From Anaerolineales bacterium (GTDB taxonomy: Bacteria; Chloroflexota; Anaerolineae; Anaerolineales; UBA11579): 64,000 nucleotides of DNA. The stretch's first letter is position 1. Each line of letters opens with the position of its first letter. Under the pieces are notes generated by a model. That model ran no database searches and had not been told where the DNA came from. It saw only the letters and a program-made list of their open reading frames with translations. Below are positions 40,752 through 50,268 of this stretch, piece after piece. The DNA lies in contig CP075367.1 in the NCBI GenBank assembly GCA_019454165.1, positions 193,971-257,970 of the forward strand, given 5' to 3'. Made by a program: the position numbers and the translations under genes.

Positions 40752-41495
40752 TTATCTCGCCCGGCGCAGGCGAGCCGGCACCAGCAGCAAGTACAGAGGC
40801 ACAGCCAGCGCGCCGACAAAGGAGCCGACCAGCATATAGCTGGCCACGCTGACATTGCGCTGCAGGGGCAGCTCGGCGGCCTGACTGACGTAGAGTTCTG
40901 TATACATGGAGATGCCGCGGGTGTGCTCGGCCAGGAACAGCAACTCAGCCATGACTTCGGCCATGGCGGCCTGGTCCGGCTCGGAGGAAGCTACCAACTC
41001 GCTCATGCGCGCCCGGGCGGCCTGTAGCTCAGGCGAGGCGGTGGTGGCGTCTTGTACGGCGCTGACGAAGGCCTGCGCCCAACTGGAGGCCAGCGCCTGG
41101 GCTGTGGCGGGCTCTGGCGAGGCGGCGTAGAAGTGCCAGCCGCCATCCGAAGGATGGCTGAGGCTCAGCACGCGGCTGCGCAGCTCCTGCAAGCTATAGG
41201 CTGGCACCGCCTCAACAACAACGCCCAGCACCTGGTCAGACCAGGCCAAGGCTTCCATGCGGTCAGTCTCACGAAAGAGAAAATTGAACAGGTCGCGCTC
41301 GGGGAAGTATTGCCAGGCCTCTTCAAGGTTGGCATCCACCACCACGGTGGCACGGGCGCGGTAATCGGGCGGGAGAAGCTGGTACACGCCCCAGGCCAGC
41401 AGGGCGCCAGCCAGCGCGCCGAGGAGCCATAGGCGCCAGGCGGCCAGGATCTCGGCCAGCGGGTCAGCGGGGAGGGTTGTGCGTTTTTGAGCCAT
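40752..41495 (-). CDS. Wzz-like chain-length determinant protein
   Basis: The protein of 247 residues has a membrane segment near each end (about 23-41 and 216-236). Between them is a ~170-residue periplasmic or extracellular domain starting YRARATVVVDAN. This is the plan of polysaccharide co-polymerases (Wzz), which set glycan chain length. The region lacks a C-terminal kinase domain and the terminal tail is short and basic (RRAR). It precedes the O-antigen-ligase-like gene with no gap, and its start is two bases after a glycosyltransferase gene. Confidence 0.8.
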   Translation of the reverse strand: MAQKRTTLPADPLAEILAAWRLWLLGALAGALLAWGVYQLLPPDYRARATVVVDANLEEAWQYFPERDLFNFLFRETDRMEALAWSDQVLGVVVEAVPAYSLQELRSRVLSLSHPSDGGWHFYAASPEPATAQALASSWAQAFVSAVQDATTASPELQAARARMSELVASSEPDQAAMAEVMAELLFLAEHTRGISMYTELYVSQAAELPLQRNVSVASYMLVGSFVGALAVPLYLLLVPARLRRAR

Positions 41496-41497
41496 GG

Positions 41498-42271
41498 TTA
41501 TTCGGCAATGCCCGCCTGGCGTTGGCGGCGGGCGCGGATCAGAGGGAATAATAGCTTACGCAGCCAATACTTGAGGCGCATGGGCGAGAGGTACGCGCCG
41601 CCTTCGCGCCGGTGGACGCGCAGCATATCCTCCCAGGCACGCATGTCATTTTGCAGGGTCTTGGAGTCGGCGTGCAGGCGGAACTGGGCCCATAGCCGAG
41701 GCAAGTAATGCAAGCGGCTCACCTTGGCAATGTTGACCCACAAGTCGTAATCCATAGCGAACTGCAGGCTGGCATCCAGCGGATGCCACAAGCTGGCGCG
41801 CCAGACGGTGGCCTGCTGCGGGATGTGGACGTAGCCGCGCAGCATGCGCGCATAGTCGGTCTGGGCGGCGGGGAAGCGGCCGCGCGGCTCCCCCTGCGCG
41901 TCGATGAACTCGGTATCGCCGTAGACCAGGCCCACATCCGGGTGCTGCTCGAGGAACTCGACCGCTTCGCGGATGGCATGCGGCAGCAATACATCATCAG
42001 CATTGATCCAGGCCTGGTATACGCCGCGGCTGCGCGCAAAGCCCTTGTTGATGGCATCCGCCTGGCCGGCATCGGGTTCGGAAACCCACCAGTCGAGTTG
42101 GCCGGCGTACTTCTTGATAATGTCAACGCTGCCGTCGCTGGAGCCGCCATCCACGATGAGGTATTGGATGTTGGCATAATCCTGCGCCAGAACGGATTGG
42201 ATGGTGTGCTCCAGGTATTGGGCCTGGTTATAGGAGGGCGTGACGATGGTCACCAGCGGCTGCGCCATCAA
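41498..42271 (-). CDS. Family 2 glycosyltransferase
   Basis: This 257-residue GT-A enzyme starts VTIVTPSYNQAQYL, with the nucleotide-binding VDGGSSDGSVDII and the DxD-type AWINADDVLLPHA (about residue 92). It probably transfers a sugar from a nucleotide donor at the inner membrane face. It closely resembles the next gene upstream (same VDGGS.DGSVDIIK and ADAINKG motifs), which suggests duplication. It overlaps its neighbour by four bases. Confidence 0.9.
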   Translation of the reverse strand: MMAQPLVTIVTPSYNQAQYLEHTIQSVLAQDYANIQYLIVDGGSSDGSVDIIKKYAGQLDWWVSEPDAGQADAINKGFARSRGVYQAWINADDVLLPHAIREAVEFLEQHPDVGLVYGDTEFIDAQGEPRGRFPAAQTDYARMLRGYVHIPQQATVWRASLWHPLDASLQFAMDYDLWVNIAKVSRLHYLPRLWAQFRLHADSKTLQNDMRAWEDMLRVHRREGGAYLSPMRLKYWLRKLLFPLIRARRQRQAGIAE

Positions 42272-43194
42272 TACTCCCGGCGCTGGATGAGCTTACGCAG
42301 GCCACCCAGGCCCAACAAGCTCAGCAGCGCGAACAGGATACGCGGCAGATGGCGCAGCAAACGCAGCGGCTGCAAACCAGCCACGCGCGCATAAGAGCGC
42401 AGGGCAGCCGCCGGCTGGCCGCCGTCGAGCAAATAGCGGGCGTCAAAGAGATGTGCGCCGGCCAGCACCTGGCGGTGGTTGGCGGCGATCAGCTCACGCA
42501 TGGGTGGCTGAGCGCCGGCCCAGGCCAGGATGCGCATGGCTTCGCGGCCGAAGCCGGCCGCCTCGCCTACGTTCTTGGCGCTGGCATGGTGGCGGGCGGC
42601 GGCCCACACCTGCGGCACGTACACGGCGGGGGCCAGCTGGAACATGCGCAGCCACAGCTGGTGGTCAAGCAGGTAGCGGTAGCCGGCATCCAGCGGGCCG
42701 GCCTGCTGCAGCACATCCCGGCGCATGAAGACGGTGGGCTGGCCAATGATCTCGAACGAGAGTAGGTCGAGCAGGGAAAACTGGCGGTAGCGAATGGTGT
42801 TGAAGACGCGGCCGGTGCGGTCCATCGACTCGAGATCAGCGTAGACCATGCCAGCTTGCGGGTGCTGCTGCAAGGCCGCCACGGCCCGGCGAACCGCGCC
42901 GGGGCGATAGACATCATCGGAGTTGAGCCAGGCCACAATCTCACCGTTGGCGCGGGCGAGCCCCTTGTTGATCGCATCGGCCTGGCCTTTGTCTGGCTCT
43001 GAGACCCACCAAGTTAAACGGTCCGCGTGCTGCTTGATGATGTCGACACTGCCGTCAGTGGAGCCGCCATCCACCACCAGGTATTCAATGTTGGGATAGT
43101 CCTGCTCGATCACCGAGCGCAGGGTTTCTTCAAGAAAGGCGGCTTGATCGTAGGAAGGGGTGATTATGGAGACCAGCGGCTGCCCGGAAGCCAT
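42268..43194 (-). CDS. Family 2 glycosyltransferase
   Basis: The 308-residue GT-A enzyme has IITPSYDQAAFL at the start, VDGGSTDGSVDIIKQH and the metal motif AWLNSDDVYRPGA. The C-terminal ~80 residues are basic and hydrophobic (LLRHLPRILFALLSLLGLGG), suggesting association with the membrane. It is a paralogue of the gene 3' of it. The start overlaps the stop of the ArnT-like gene by one base. Confidence 0.9.
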   Translation of the reverse strand: MASGQPLVSIITPSYDQAAFLEETLRSVIEQDYPNIEYLVVDGGSTDGSVDIIKQHADRLTWWVSEPDKGQADAINKGLARANGEIVAWLNSDDVYRPGAVRRAVAALQQHPQAGMVYADLESMDRTGRVFNTIRYRQFSLLDLLSFEIIGQPTVFMRRDVLQQAGPLDAGYRYLLDHQLWLRMFQLAPAVYVPQVWAAARHHASAKNVGEAAGFGREAMRILAWAGAQPPMRELIAANHRQVLAGAHLFDARYLLDGGQPAAALRSYARVAGLQPLRLLRHLPRILFALLSLLGLGGLRKLIQRREY

Positions 43195-44720
43195 TACTTG
43201 GCTCCCAGATCGTAGATAACGAAGCCATCGCCGCGGGTGTAGACCTTGGCGTTTGCTTCCAGATAGGTCTTTAACTCTTTCTGGCGCTCCAGCTCGGCAA
43301 GTTCAGTGACCAGGAAGTACTGCACATCGGCGGTGCGGTCTTCGAAGTATTCCTCGAAGCTGCCCCAGTCGCTGCCGCGCATCTCGGCCAGGTTGAACTC
43401 CGCCGTGATGGGCCACAGGCGCAGGTTCCACCCGCCGTAATAGTTGAGCAGGTAACCGTAGCCATCCACCAGGCCGATGGTGTTGCCATCGTTCGGGATG
43501 GCTTCGCCTACCTCGGCCCAGTAGGCGGGCGCGCCGCGATAATCGGCGGAAAAGAGGACGGAGCGAAAGACCCAGGCGGAATGCACCATGATGCCCAGCG
43601 CTACCGCCAGTGCGAGCGCCTGCCAGACCCGCGCTTGTGGTTGCAGTTTCTCTCGCAGAATATCCAGTGTACTCACCAAGCCGAGGGCAATGACGGGTAC
43701 GAGCTGCAAGTGGTAGTAGGAATGGGTCGTGGTCTGGTGCGGCAACGAAATGCCGTAGATCACATAGCCTAGCCATATACCCACCAGCAGGCTGCGCGGG
43801 CGGCCGGGCGGCGCCAACAGTGTGCCCAGGCCTGCGGCCACCAGCGCGCCGCTGCTGAACAGGTTATCCAGCATCTTGACCCAGAAAATATAGAACGAGG
43901 GCACGAAGGCTTGCGGCAGCAAGGCCAGGATCCAGTCTTGCAAATAGGAGCCCGAGGTTTGGCCGATGTTGAGTAGGTAATAGGTGACCGCGGGCAGCGC
44001 GCTCAGAGCGGCCATGGCCCACACCTGGCGGTTGCGCAGGGCAGGCTTGAAGCCCAAGGTGTCCAGCACCAGCGCCACCATGTAGCCCACGACAATGTAG
44101 ACGGCGACGATCTTGACCAGCACGGCCAGGCCGGAGGCCGCCGCAGCCCACAAGGCCCACTTCCATTCCCGGGTTTCGCTCCAGCGGTAGGCCGCGTAGG
44201 CTCCAAAGATCAGCAGGGCCACCATGAGCGGGTCCGGCTGGAAGGAGCGGCTGGCCTGGGCGGCGAAGGGCAGGAAGCTGTAATAGGCCACCGCCAGCAG
44301 CGCCGGCAGGCGGCCGCCAAAGCGGCGCGCCAGGCCATACAAGGGGATGCCGGCGAGCATCCATATCAGCGAATTGATGACCCGCGCCACCCAGGGCTGC
44401 GGCCCGCCGGCCAGGCGGTAACCCAAGGCGACGAGGGTTTCCAGGATCGGCGGCTCGAGCTCACCCACCACGTTGCGCATGGTGACCATGCGCTCCTGGA
44501 CAGCCGGATCCGGGTCCGGGTTCATTTCAAAGTAGATGCTGCGGGCCACGATGGCGCCGTGCAGTTGGCGCGTGGCGTGAAAATCCAACGGGGGATCGGT
44601 AAGGTCGAGCATGCGCAGGTCGAAGCCCAGCAGCACGATGAGCGCCAGCAGGATCCTGGCGGTACGAGATGAAGGGTCAAGCAGGGAACGGCGAGGTTGT
44701 GTGGTTCTGCGGGGGCTCAT
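43194..44720 (-). CDS. GT39-like integral membrane glycosyltransferase
   Basis: The 508 residues have about ten hydrophobic segments. The first loop is large and acidic after TM1 (PPLDFHATRQLHGAIVAR), the plan of GT-C enzymes of the PMT/ArnT type, which use lipid-phosphate sugars outside the membrane. The last ~110 residues form a soluble domain ending in DGFVIYDLGAK. Donor and acceptor are unknown. It lies six bases after the MptE-like gene and overlaps the GT2 gene by one base. Confidence 0.8.
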   Translation of the reverse strand: MSPRRTTQPRRSLLDPSSRTARILLALIVLLGFDLRMLDLTDPPLDFHATRQLHGAIVARSIYFEMNPDPDPAVQERMVTMRNVVGELEPPILETLVALGYRLAGGPQPWVARVINSLIWMLAGIPLYGLARRFGGRLPALLAVAYYSFLPFAAQASRSFQPDPLMVALLIFGAYAAYRWSETREWKWALWAAAASGLAVLVKIVAVYIVVGYMVALVLDTLGFKPALRNRQVWAMAALSALPAVTYYLLNIGQTSGSYLQDWILALLPQAFVPSFYIFWVKMLDNLFSSGALVAAGLGTLLAPPGRPRSLLVGIWLGYVIYGISLPHQTTTHSYYHLQLVPVIALGLVSTLDILREKLQPQARVWQALALAVALGIMVHSAWVFRSVLFSADYRGAPAYWAEVGEAIPNDGNTIGLVDGYGYLLNYYGGWNLRLWPITAEFNLAEMRGSDWGSFEEYFEDRTADVQYFLVTELAELERQKELKTYLEANAKVYTRGDGFVIYDLGAK

Positions 44721-44726
44721 GTAAGG

Positions 44727-45539
44727 CTAGAAGAGCGAATTATATTCAACCTTGGGAAAGACTGTGAGCTTGCCGCCGATGGTGGCGTCCAGCACCTGGC
44801 GGCCATCGGCTTCATAGGCCTGGCGCGCCATCTCGTAGGAGCGCTCAGAGGTCTCCAGGTCGGGCAACTGCCAGCGGAAGCCGGTGCCGAAGTAGCCGGC
44901 GTTGAAGTGATCCTTGTCATCGCCCTGCGAGGTGACGGTGGTGTTGGGCGTGCCCTGGGCGCTGAAGTTGTGATCAACGCCGATCAGGATGACGGTTTCA
45001 AAGCCCATGTAGTAAGCCAGTTGCAGGGCAACATAGGTCACCGTAGCGCCCTCCCACAGGCGGCGGCGCGCATCCGCGGCAAAGGTCGGCCCATCGTAGG
45101 TGCTGTGCAGGAACATGGTGTACTCGTCCGGCTGGATGAAGCGGCGCGAGCGCCAGGAGAGGAACTTGGGCATCTGCAGCGCCTGGATCTCTGGCACGGT
45201 CTGCTCGATGACCAGGTCATTCACGCATACAAAGTAGCTGGTGGCGAAGCCCCATTCGGGGAAGGCGAGATAGACGCGGTTCATGCCGAAGGTGCGCTCG
45301 TCTTTGAGCTTGCGCACATCCGTATTGCGCAAGCTGGGCCCATTGCCGAGGATGAAGGCGCGCTGGCCGCGCTGGCTGTCTTTGAGGGCGGACAGGCGGG
45401 CGATGCTGTCTCGCCGCCAGGGGTGCAGGCTTGCGGCAGGCCAGGCGGCGGCATGGCGCAGCGCCAGCAGGCCGGCGCTGCCCGCCTGCCACAGGGGCTG
45501 CGGGGTCAGCTGTTTGATGCGCTGCTTGAGGGAACTCAT
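44727..45539 (-). CDS. MptE-like / DUF115 family protein
   Basis: This 270-residue soluble protein has FILGNGPSLRNTDVRKL near residue 62, the hallmark of the DUF115 (6-hydroxymethylpterin diphosphokinase MptE-like) group, and GFETVILIGVDHNF around residue 175. Members in bacterial glycan clusters are thought to be glycosyltransferase-like, several linked to flagellar or surface sugar transfer. That, rather than pterin chemistry, is the likelier role here. It overlaps the SDR gene by four bases. Confidence 0.8.
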   Translation of the reverse strand: MSSLKQRIKQLTPQPLWQAGSAGLLALRHAAAWPAASLHPWRRDSIARLSALKDSQRGQRAFILGNGPSLRNTDVRKLKDERTFGMNRVYLAFPEWGFATSYFVCVNDLVIEQTVPEIQALQMPKFLSWRSRRFIQPDEYTMFLHSTYDGPTFAADARRRLWEGATVTYVALQLAYYMGFETVILIGVDHNFSAQGTPNTTVTSQGDDKDHFNAGYFGTGFRWQLPDLETSERSYEMARQAYEADGRQVLDATIGGKLTVFPKVEYNSLF

Positions 45540-46297
45540 TCTGTGCTGAGGCGCGTAAGCGCGCCGCCATCCACCACCAGGGATTGACCTGTGATGTAGG
45601 CGGAGGTGTCACCATCGCCCAGAAAATAGATGGAGCGGGCGATCTCTTGCGGCGTGGCCAGGCGCTTGAGCAATATCTTGCCGGCCAGGTCAGCTTTGCG
45701 CTGCTGCATATCCTCGCCCCGCACATGGCCGCGGCCGAGCCCGGCCTGCAACATGGGGGTGTCCGTAGCGCCGGGATGGATGGCATTGGCGCGCACGCCG
45801 TCTTTGGCAAACTCAATCGCCATGGCGCGGGTCAGCGCCAACAGGCCGCCCTTGGAGCTGGCATAGGCACCCATCTCAGCTGAGGTGGCGAAGGCATGCA
45901 CCGAGCTGACGTTCACCACCGCGCCGTGGGCGGCGGCCAGGGCCGGGTACAGGCCGCGGGCCAGCAGGAAGGGGGCGCGCAGGTTGACGGCGTGGACGCG
46001 ATCCCATTCATCCGCGCTGGTGTCGGCTAGCGATTTGGTGACTTGCAGGGCAGCATTGTTGACGAGCACATGCAGGTGGCCGCCGAGCTGCTGGGTGAGC
46101 TGGTCCACTACGGCGTCCACCTCGCCCGCTACGGCCAGGTCAGCCTCGAGGAAGGTGACGCCGTCCGGCCAGGCCGCGGCCGCGGCGGCCTGGTCAATCG
46201 CCCAGACTCGCCAGCCCTGCTGGTGGTAGTGCTCTACACAGGCGCGGCCGATGCCGCCTGCGGCCCCGGTAATGATGACGTTGCGAGTGGTTGCCAT
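45536..46297 (-). CDS. Short-chain dehydrogenase/reductase
   Basis: A classical SDR of 253 residues has TGAAGGIGRACVEHY (cofactor binding), NNAALQ, the catalytic Ser of NVSSVHAF and YASSKGG (Tyr and Lys), and VNLRAPF. The end VVDGGALTRLSTE is typical. It oxidises or reduces a sugar or small carbonyl; the substrate is not predictable. Its position in the cluster, between a D-2-hydroxyacid dehydrogenase and the DUF115 gene, suggests a sugar intermediate. Confidence 0.88.
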   Translation of the reverse strand: MATTRNVIITGAAGGIGRACVEHYHQQGWRVWAIDQAAAAAAWPDGVTFLEADLAVAGEVDAVVDQLTQQLGGHLHVLVNNAALQVTKSLADTSADEWDRVHAVNLRAPFLLARGLYPALAAAHGAVVNVSSVHAFATSAEMGAYASSKGGLLALTRAMAIEFAKDGVRANAIHPGATDTPMLQAGLGRGHVRGEDMQQRKADLAGKILLKRLATPQEIARSIYFLGDGDTSAYITGQSLVVDGGALTRLSTE

Positions 46298-46306
46298 AGG
46301 CTGATT

Positions 46307-47284
46307 TTAGCGGGGCGGATAGGCCGCTGGGTCTAAATCAGCCGCGGGAATTCCCAGCCCGTCGAGCAGATTGCGGATGGTGTTCCAGTGTACGCGTTCC
46401 CACGAGAAGGGGCTGGCGTTGGAGTTGTGCGGGGCCAGCAAGACATTCTCCATGCTGCGCAGCGGGCTGTCCGCCGGAAGCGGCTCGTGCTCGAACACAT
46501 CCAGCATGGCGCCGGCCAGCTTGCCGGCTTGCAGGGCGGCGATCAGGGCGGGTTCATCGACCAGCGGGCCGCGGGCGGTGTTGATGACCACCGCATGCGG
46601 CTGCATCAATGCGATCGTGCTGGCGTTCAGGATATGGTGGCTGGTGGGGTTGAGATCGGCATTCAAACTGACGAAATCAGCCTGGGCCAATATCTCTTCC
46701 AGCGAGACCATGTCTATGCCAGTCTCGGCCAGGAAGCTGTCGGGTACGGGGGCGGTGTCGTAGCCCAGCAGACGCATGCCGAAGCCGCGAGCGCGGCGCA
46801 CGACGGCTTTGCCGATGCGGCCCACGCCGATGATGCCCAAGGTGCATTCGAACAGCGAGCGGCCGGGCAGCTTGCGCCACTCGCCGGCCTTGATAGCCTT
46901 GTCAAGCCAAGGGGTCTGGCGGGCAAAGCTGAGCACGCCGGCCATCACCGAATCGGCTACTGGGTCAGTGAACGCATCCGGCGTGTTGCGGATCTGGATG
47001 CCGAGCTCAGCCGCGGCGGCCCGGTCGATCGAATCGATGCCGGTGCCCCATTTGGAGATCACCTTGAGGCGCGGGGCGCAGGCGGCCAGCACCTCGGCGG
47101 TGTAGCGGTCATCGCCGCACACCGCGCCGTCGAACTGCCCGGCGTAGTGCAGGATCTGCTCGGCTTCCATACGCTCTTCGACCTCCGGCACGATGAGATC
47201 CAGGCCGTAGGCGGCGAACACAGGGCGGAAGCGCTCGACCGTGGGCAGCATGTAGGGGGCGGAAAGCAAAATGGTCTTGGTCAT
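46307..47284 (-). CDS. D-2-hydroxyacid dehydrogenase family protein
   Basis: The 325-residue NAD-dependent enzyme is of the phosphoglycerate-dehydrogenase type. It has the Rossmann motif GIIGVGRIGKAVVRRARGFG (about 145-164), the catalytic Arg of NTARGPLVDE and an acidic segment. The His is in LAPHNSNASPFS, a variant of the usual HxGG. No regulatory ACT domain is present. In glycan clusters such enzymes make precursors such as 3-phosphohydroxypyruvate or sugar acids. The gene overlaps the cytidylyltransferase gene by four bases. Confidence 0.85.
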   Translation of the reverse strand: MTKTILLSAPYMLPTVERFRPVFAAYGLDLIVPEVEERMEAEQILHYAGQFDGAVCGDDRYTAEVLAACAPRLKVISKWGTGIDSIDRAAAAELGIQIRNTPDAFTDPVADSVMAGVLSFARQTPWLDKAIKAGEWRKLPGRSLFECTLGIIGVGRIGKAVVRRARGFGMRLLGYDTAPVPDSFLAETGIDMVSLEEILAQADFVSLNADLNPTSHHILNASTIALMQPHAVVINTARGPLVDEPALIAALQAGKLAGAMLDVFEHEPLPADSPLRSMENVLLAPHNSNASPFSWERVHWNTIRNLLDGLGIPAADLDPAAYPPR

Positions 47285-47952
47285 GAGTTCTTCTGGCGTT
47301 GCTGCATCAAAAAGTCTGCGATCTGGAAATCAAGCTCTTCGTCAATATCCCAGGCTTCGTTGCGCGGAATGGGGAACATGAGCGGGCTGGAGCCGATGCG
47401 GTGGGCATGCTCGGCCAGGCTGGCGCGGCTGAAGATGTAGATGCATGAGTTCTCTTCAAAAATGGGCGGCAGATCCTGGGTGCGCAACAGTTCTTTGGGG
47501 TTGTGATTGACCGCCTTGCCGTGCGCATCATAGAAGCGGGTCTGCAACCCGGTGACACTGAAAAGGGAATCAACTCTCGGCAGGGCTTGCACAAAGGCGT
47601 CAATGGCCTGATCGATGGTCTCGCTGCGCAGCAGCGGATTGGTGCTGTGGGTTTGCAAGTAATAGTCAGCCGGGATCTGGGCTGTGTCGTGCAGCAGGAT
47701 CTCGTTCATCGGCACTTCGCCGGCGCGCAGATGCTGCGGGCGCTCGATGACGCGCACGGCCGGGAAGTGCTCGGCCAGCCCGGCTTTGATGCTGGGGCTG
47801 TCAGTATCCACGGCGATCTCGGCGATGCCGCGGCAAGCCTGCAAGGCGCGCAGGATATGGTGAAAGAGCGGCGCGCCGGCCAGGGTGCGGTAGTTCTTGC
47901 CGGGCACACGCTCCGACTGATCTCGCATAGGGACGAGGGCGACGATTCGCAT
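47281..47952 (-). CDS. Acylneuraminate-type cytidylyltransferase
   Basis: The 223-residue nucleotidyltransferase starts RIVALVPMRDQSERVPGKNYR, the CTP-binding motif of the NeuA/KdsB group (here VPMRDQSERVPGKN replaces the common IPARGGSK...). The motif THSTNPLLRSETID follows. It would activate a sugar acid as CMP-sugar or a sugar phosphate with CTP. This is one of three such enzymes in the cluster (with 55448-56686 and 62767-63528), so at least two differently activated sugars are likely. Confidence 0.85.
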   Translation of the reverse strand: MRIVALVPMRDQSERVPGKNYRTLAGAPLFHHILRALQACRGIAEIAVDTDSPSIKAGLAEHFPAVRVIERPQHLRAGEVPMNEILLHDTAQIPADYYLQTHSTNPLLRSETIDQAIDAFVQALPRVDSLFSVTGLQTRFYDAHGKAVNHNPKELLRTQDLPPIFEENSCIYIFSRASLAEHAHRIGSSPLMFPIPRNEAWDIDEELDFQIADFLMQQRQKNS

Positions 47953-47955
47953 AGG

Positions 47956-48918
47956 TCAGGCGGCCTTGTCCCGCGTGCGCGCTTTGGGGCGGGCGGGCGT
48001 GGGCTGCGGCTCCAGCGCATCCGGCGGGTAGTAGAAGACCCGCTTGAGCTGGCTGCTGGGCTGGGCCGGGTCGCGGTAGCCGCGGTAGGTGCCCCAGTAT
48101 TGCAGAAAACGAAAGCGCGGGATGTTGATGAGCTGGCGCAAAAACTGGCCCTGACGCAGCGCGGCGGCATAGTCTGACAACGTGGTGCGCACGAACAGGC
48201 TCAGAAAGTTGAGTGGGCTGAAGCGGCTGGCGGGCAGGATCTGGCGCAGGGCGATCGCCTCGCGGCGGTGGCGGTTCATGATCTGCGCGGCAGTCTCGGC
48301 GTGCACGTGGTACACGCCGGCCTCGGCAACATAGGCAATCTTGTAGCCCTCGGCGTGGGCCGAGCTGGCCCACGCCAGGTCTTCCAACCCGGTCAGTTCT
48401 TCATCAAAGGGCATGGCCTTCCATACACTTTTGCGCACGGCCGAGTTGGCGTTGTTGGCAAAGCCGTGCGGCTGTTCCAGGTTGGAAATGTCAGGAAACC
48501 ATTTGCGGAAGTGCTGACTCTCGGAGAACTGGCTCTCGTCCGTGCCGCGCTGCTTGCCGTAGGCCATGGCCACCTGCGGGTCGGCGAACGGGGCTACTAG
48601 ATTCTTGAGCCAGTCATCATGCTCGGGGAAAACATGGGCGCTGGCCAGCACCATCACCTCGCCGCTGGCCTTGCGGATGCCCAAGTTGAGCGAGCGGCCA
48701 AAGGTGAAGTCTTGCGGTTTGATGTGCACGATCTTGACCTTGTGGCGGCGGGCGATCGCCAGCGTGCGGTCGGTAGAACCGGAATCAACCAGGATGACCT
48801 CTGGGTTAGGCAAACTCTGGCTCTCGATGGCGGTCAGCAGGCGGCCCAGGTGCTTCTCTTCATTGAGAGCACGGATGATGATGGAGATACGCGGAGTTTT
48901 TTTACTGCCAGGCGGCAT
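47956..48918 (-). CDS. Family 2 glycosyltransferase
   Basis: The 320-residue GT-A enzyme starts ISIIIRALNEEKHLGRLL, with VDSGSTDRTLAI and a modified metal motif near VMVLASAHVFPEHDDWL. The acceptor side has GLEDLAWASSAHAEGYK. It ends with a basic Pro-rich tail. Its start is 18 bases after the DUF4910 gene and it precedes the cytidylyltransferase gene by three bases. Confidence 0.9.
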   Translation of the reverse strand: MPPGSKKTPRISIIIRALNEEKHLGRLLTAIESQSLPNPEVILVDSGSTDRTLAIARRHKVKIVHIKPQDFTFGRSLNLGIRKASGEVMVLASAHVFPEHDDWLKNLVAPFADPQVAMAYGKQRGTDESQFSESQHFRKWFPDISNLEQPHGFANNANSAVRKSVWKAMPFDEELTGLEDLAWASSAHAEGYKIAYVAEAGVYHVHAETAAQIMNRHRREAIALRQILPASRFSPLNFLSLFVRTTLSDYAAALRQGQFLRQLINIPRFRFLQYWGTYRGYRDPAQPSSQLKRVFYYPPDALEPQPTPARPKARTRDKAA

Positions 48919-48936
48919 TTAAGAATCTTACCAGCG

Positions 48937-50268
48937 CTACTTGCCCAGATGTGGATCGCTGGGCTGTGGCGTATCACTGAGCGAGACCAGCCCCTTTTCG
49001 AGCAGCAGGGCGATCACATTCCACACATCCTGAAAGCTGAGATGCAGTTCGTCGGCAATATCGGCCACGCGGCGGGTGCCGTCGCAGCGATCCATGATCT
49101 CGAAACGGCGCCGGTGGCCCTCGGCATCACTCTTGTAATCGACCCACAGGCCGTAGCCGGAGGCGAAGACCTCGCCTTTGAAATGATTGACCACATAGCG
49201 GTTGTGCTGGAAGGCGTGAAGGAGCTCGAGCACCAGCTCGACCGATTGCTCCAGCCGCGCCGGAGAGACGATGGCCGGCGTATCCAGGCTGGAGTGGTAC
49301 TCAGGGTATGGGGCGAAGCGCGAGGCGGGCAGGTGCGGGTCCACCACGCGGGAGAGCGAGAGCATGGGCACGCGCACGCCGGGCGCATTGAACTGGCGCT
49401 CATCGTTATCGATCACGGTGCGGAAGCCGCCGACATGGGCACCAGGCTCGACGCCGGCCAGCGCATTCACCAGGGCGCGGTCGGCCGGGCTGAACGGCTG
49501 GAAGGATTGCTGCAGCGCGTGGGGCGCATCGTTGCCCAACATCTCCAGGAACAGGCCGCCGATCATATTAGGGATCTCGTCTTCGTGCTGGCTGAGGTAG
49601 GCGATCGAGCCCTGCGTCTCCGGGAAGATGAGCAGGCGCACGCCATAGTAGGGAACCTGACCGGCCGCGGCGGCGGCCAGTAGGCGGCGGGCAACCTCGA
49701 TGCCTACGACGACGCCGGTGAGATCATCATTCACCATCGCCGGGTGATCGAGGTGAGCGGCGAGGACAAAATTCTCCGCGCGCTGGCCGGGAATGTAGAC
49801 TTCACCAATTTTCAGCGCGCCGGGGGTGAACTCGGAGCGGATAACGACGCGGTAGCGCTCGTCGGTGAGCGAGTCGCGCAATGTTTGCGAAGCGCACAGC
49901 CCCCAATCACGCTGGTAATACTTGAACACATACGGGATCGCATCCGGATTCGTGGCATCCACATGCAGATGGGCTAGCAGCTCAGCCCGGCTGACCTCGC
50001 CCTCAAACGGCAGCGAGTACGAGACGACATGCAGGGGATGGTCGGCATAGTCGAGCAGGCGGCGGCCATCCAGCGTTTCCAGGTAGGCTTCGTGGCAAGT
50101 CCACTTCTCCGGCACGGTCCAGCTCCACACCTGGGTGCCGCTAGGCACTTCGTGGATGGTCATGGGCACTTCCTGCGCAAGGCGCAGCAGGGCGCGGTCG
50201 TAGTCATCCGACACCAGGTCCCGCTTGAGGAACCACAACTCCTCGATGAGCTGCATCATGCTGGCCAT
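48937..50268 (-). CDS. DUF4910 (M28-like) hydrolase with C-terminal winged helix
   Basis: The 443-residue protein matches the DUF4910 plan. It has an N-terminal segment with WSWTVPEKW, a zinc-peptidase-like core with HLDHPAMVNDDLTGVV (about 196-211), ETQGSIAYL and YPEYHSSLDTP (His zinc ligand), and a C-terminal winged-helix-like part (about 385-430, RVADIADELHLSFQDVWNVI). The core resembles M28 aminopeptidases, but members sit in glycan clusters and their substrate is unknown. It overlaps the acyltransferase gene by one base (TGATG), so they are coupled. Confidence 0.82.
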   Translation of the reverse strand: MASMMQLIEELWFLKRDLVSDDYDRALLRLAQEVPMTIHEVPSGTQVWSWTVPEKWTCHEAYLETLDGRRLLDYADHPLHVVSYSLPFEGEVSRAELLAHLHVDATNPDAIPYVFKYYQRDWGLCASQTLRDSLTDERYRVVIRSEFTPGALKIGEVYIPGQRAENFVLAAHLDHPAMVNDDLTGVVVGIEVARRLLAAAAAGQVPYYGVRLLIFPETQGSIAYLSQHEDEIPNMIGGLFLEMLGNDAPHALQQSFQPFSPADRALVNALAGVEPGAHVGGFRTVIDNDERQFNAPGVRVPMLSLSRVVDPHLPASRFAPYPEYHSSLDTPAIVSPARLEQSVELVLELLHAFQHNRYVVNHFKGEVFASGYGLWVDYKSDAEGHRRRFEIMDRCDGTRRVADIADELHLSFQDVWNVIALLLEKGLVSLSDTPQPSDPHLGK

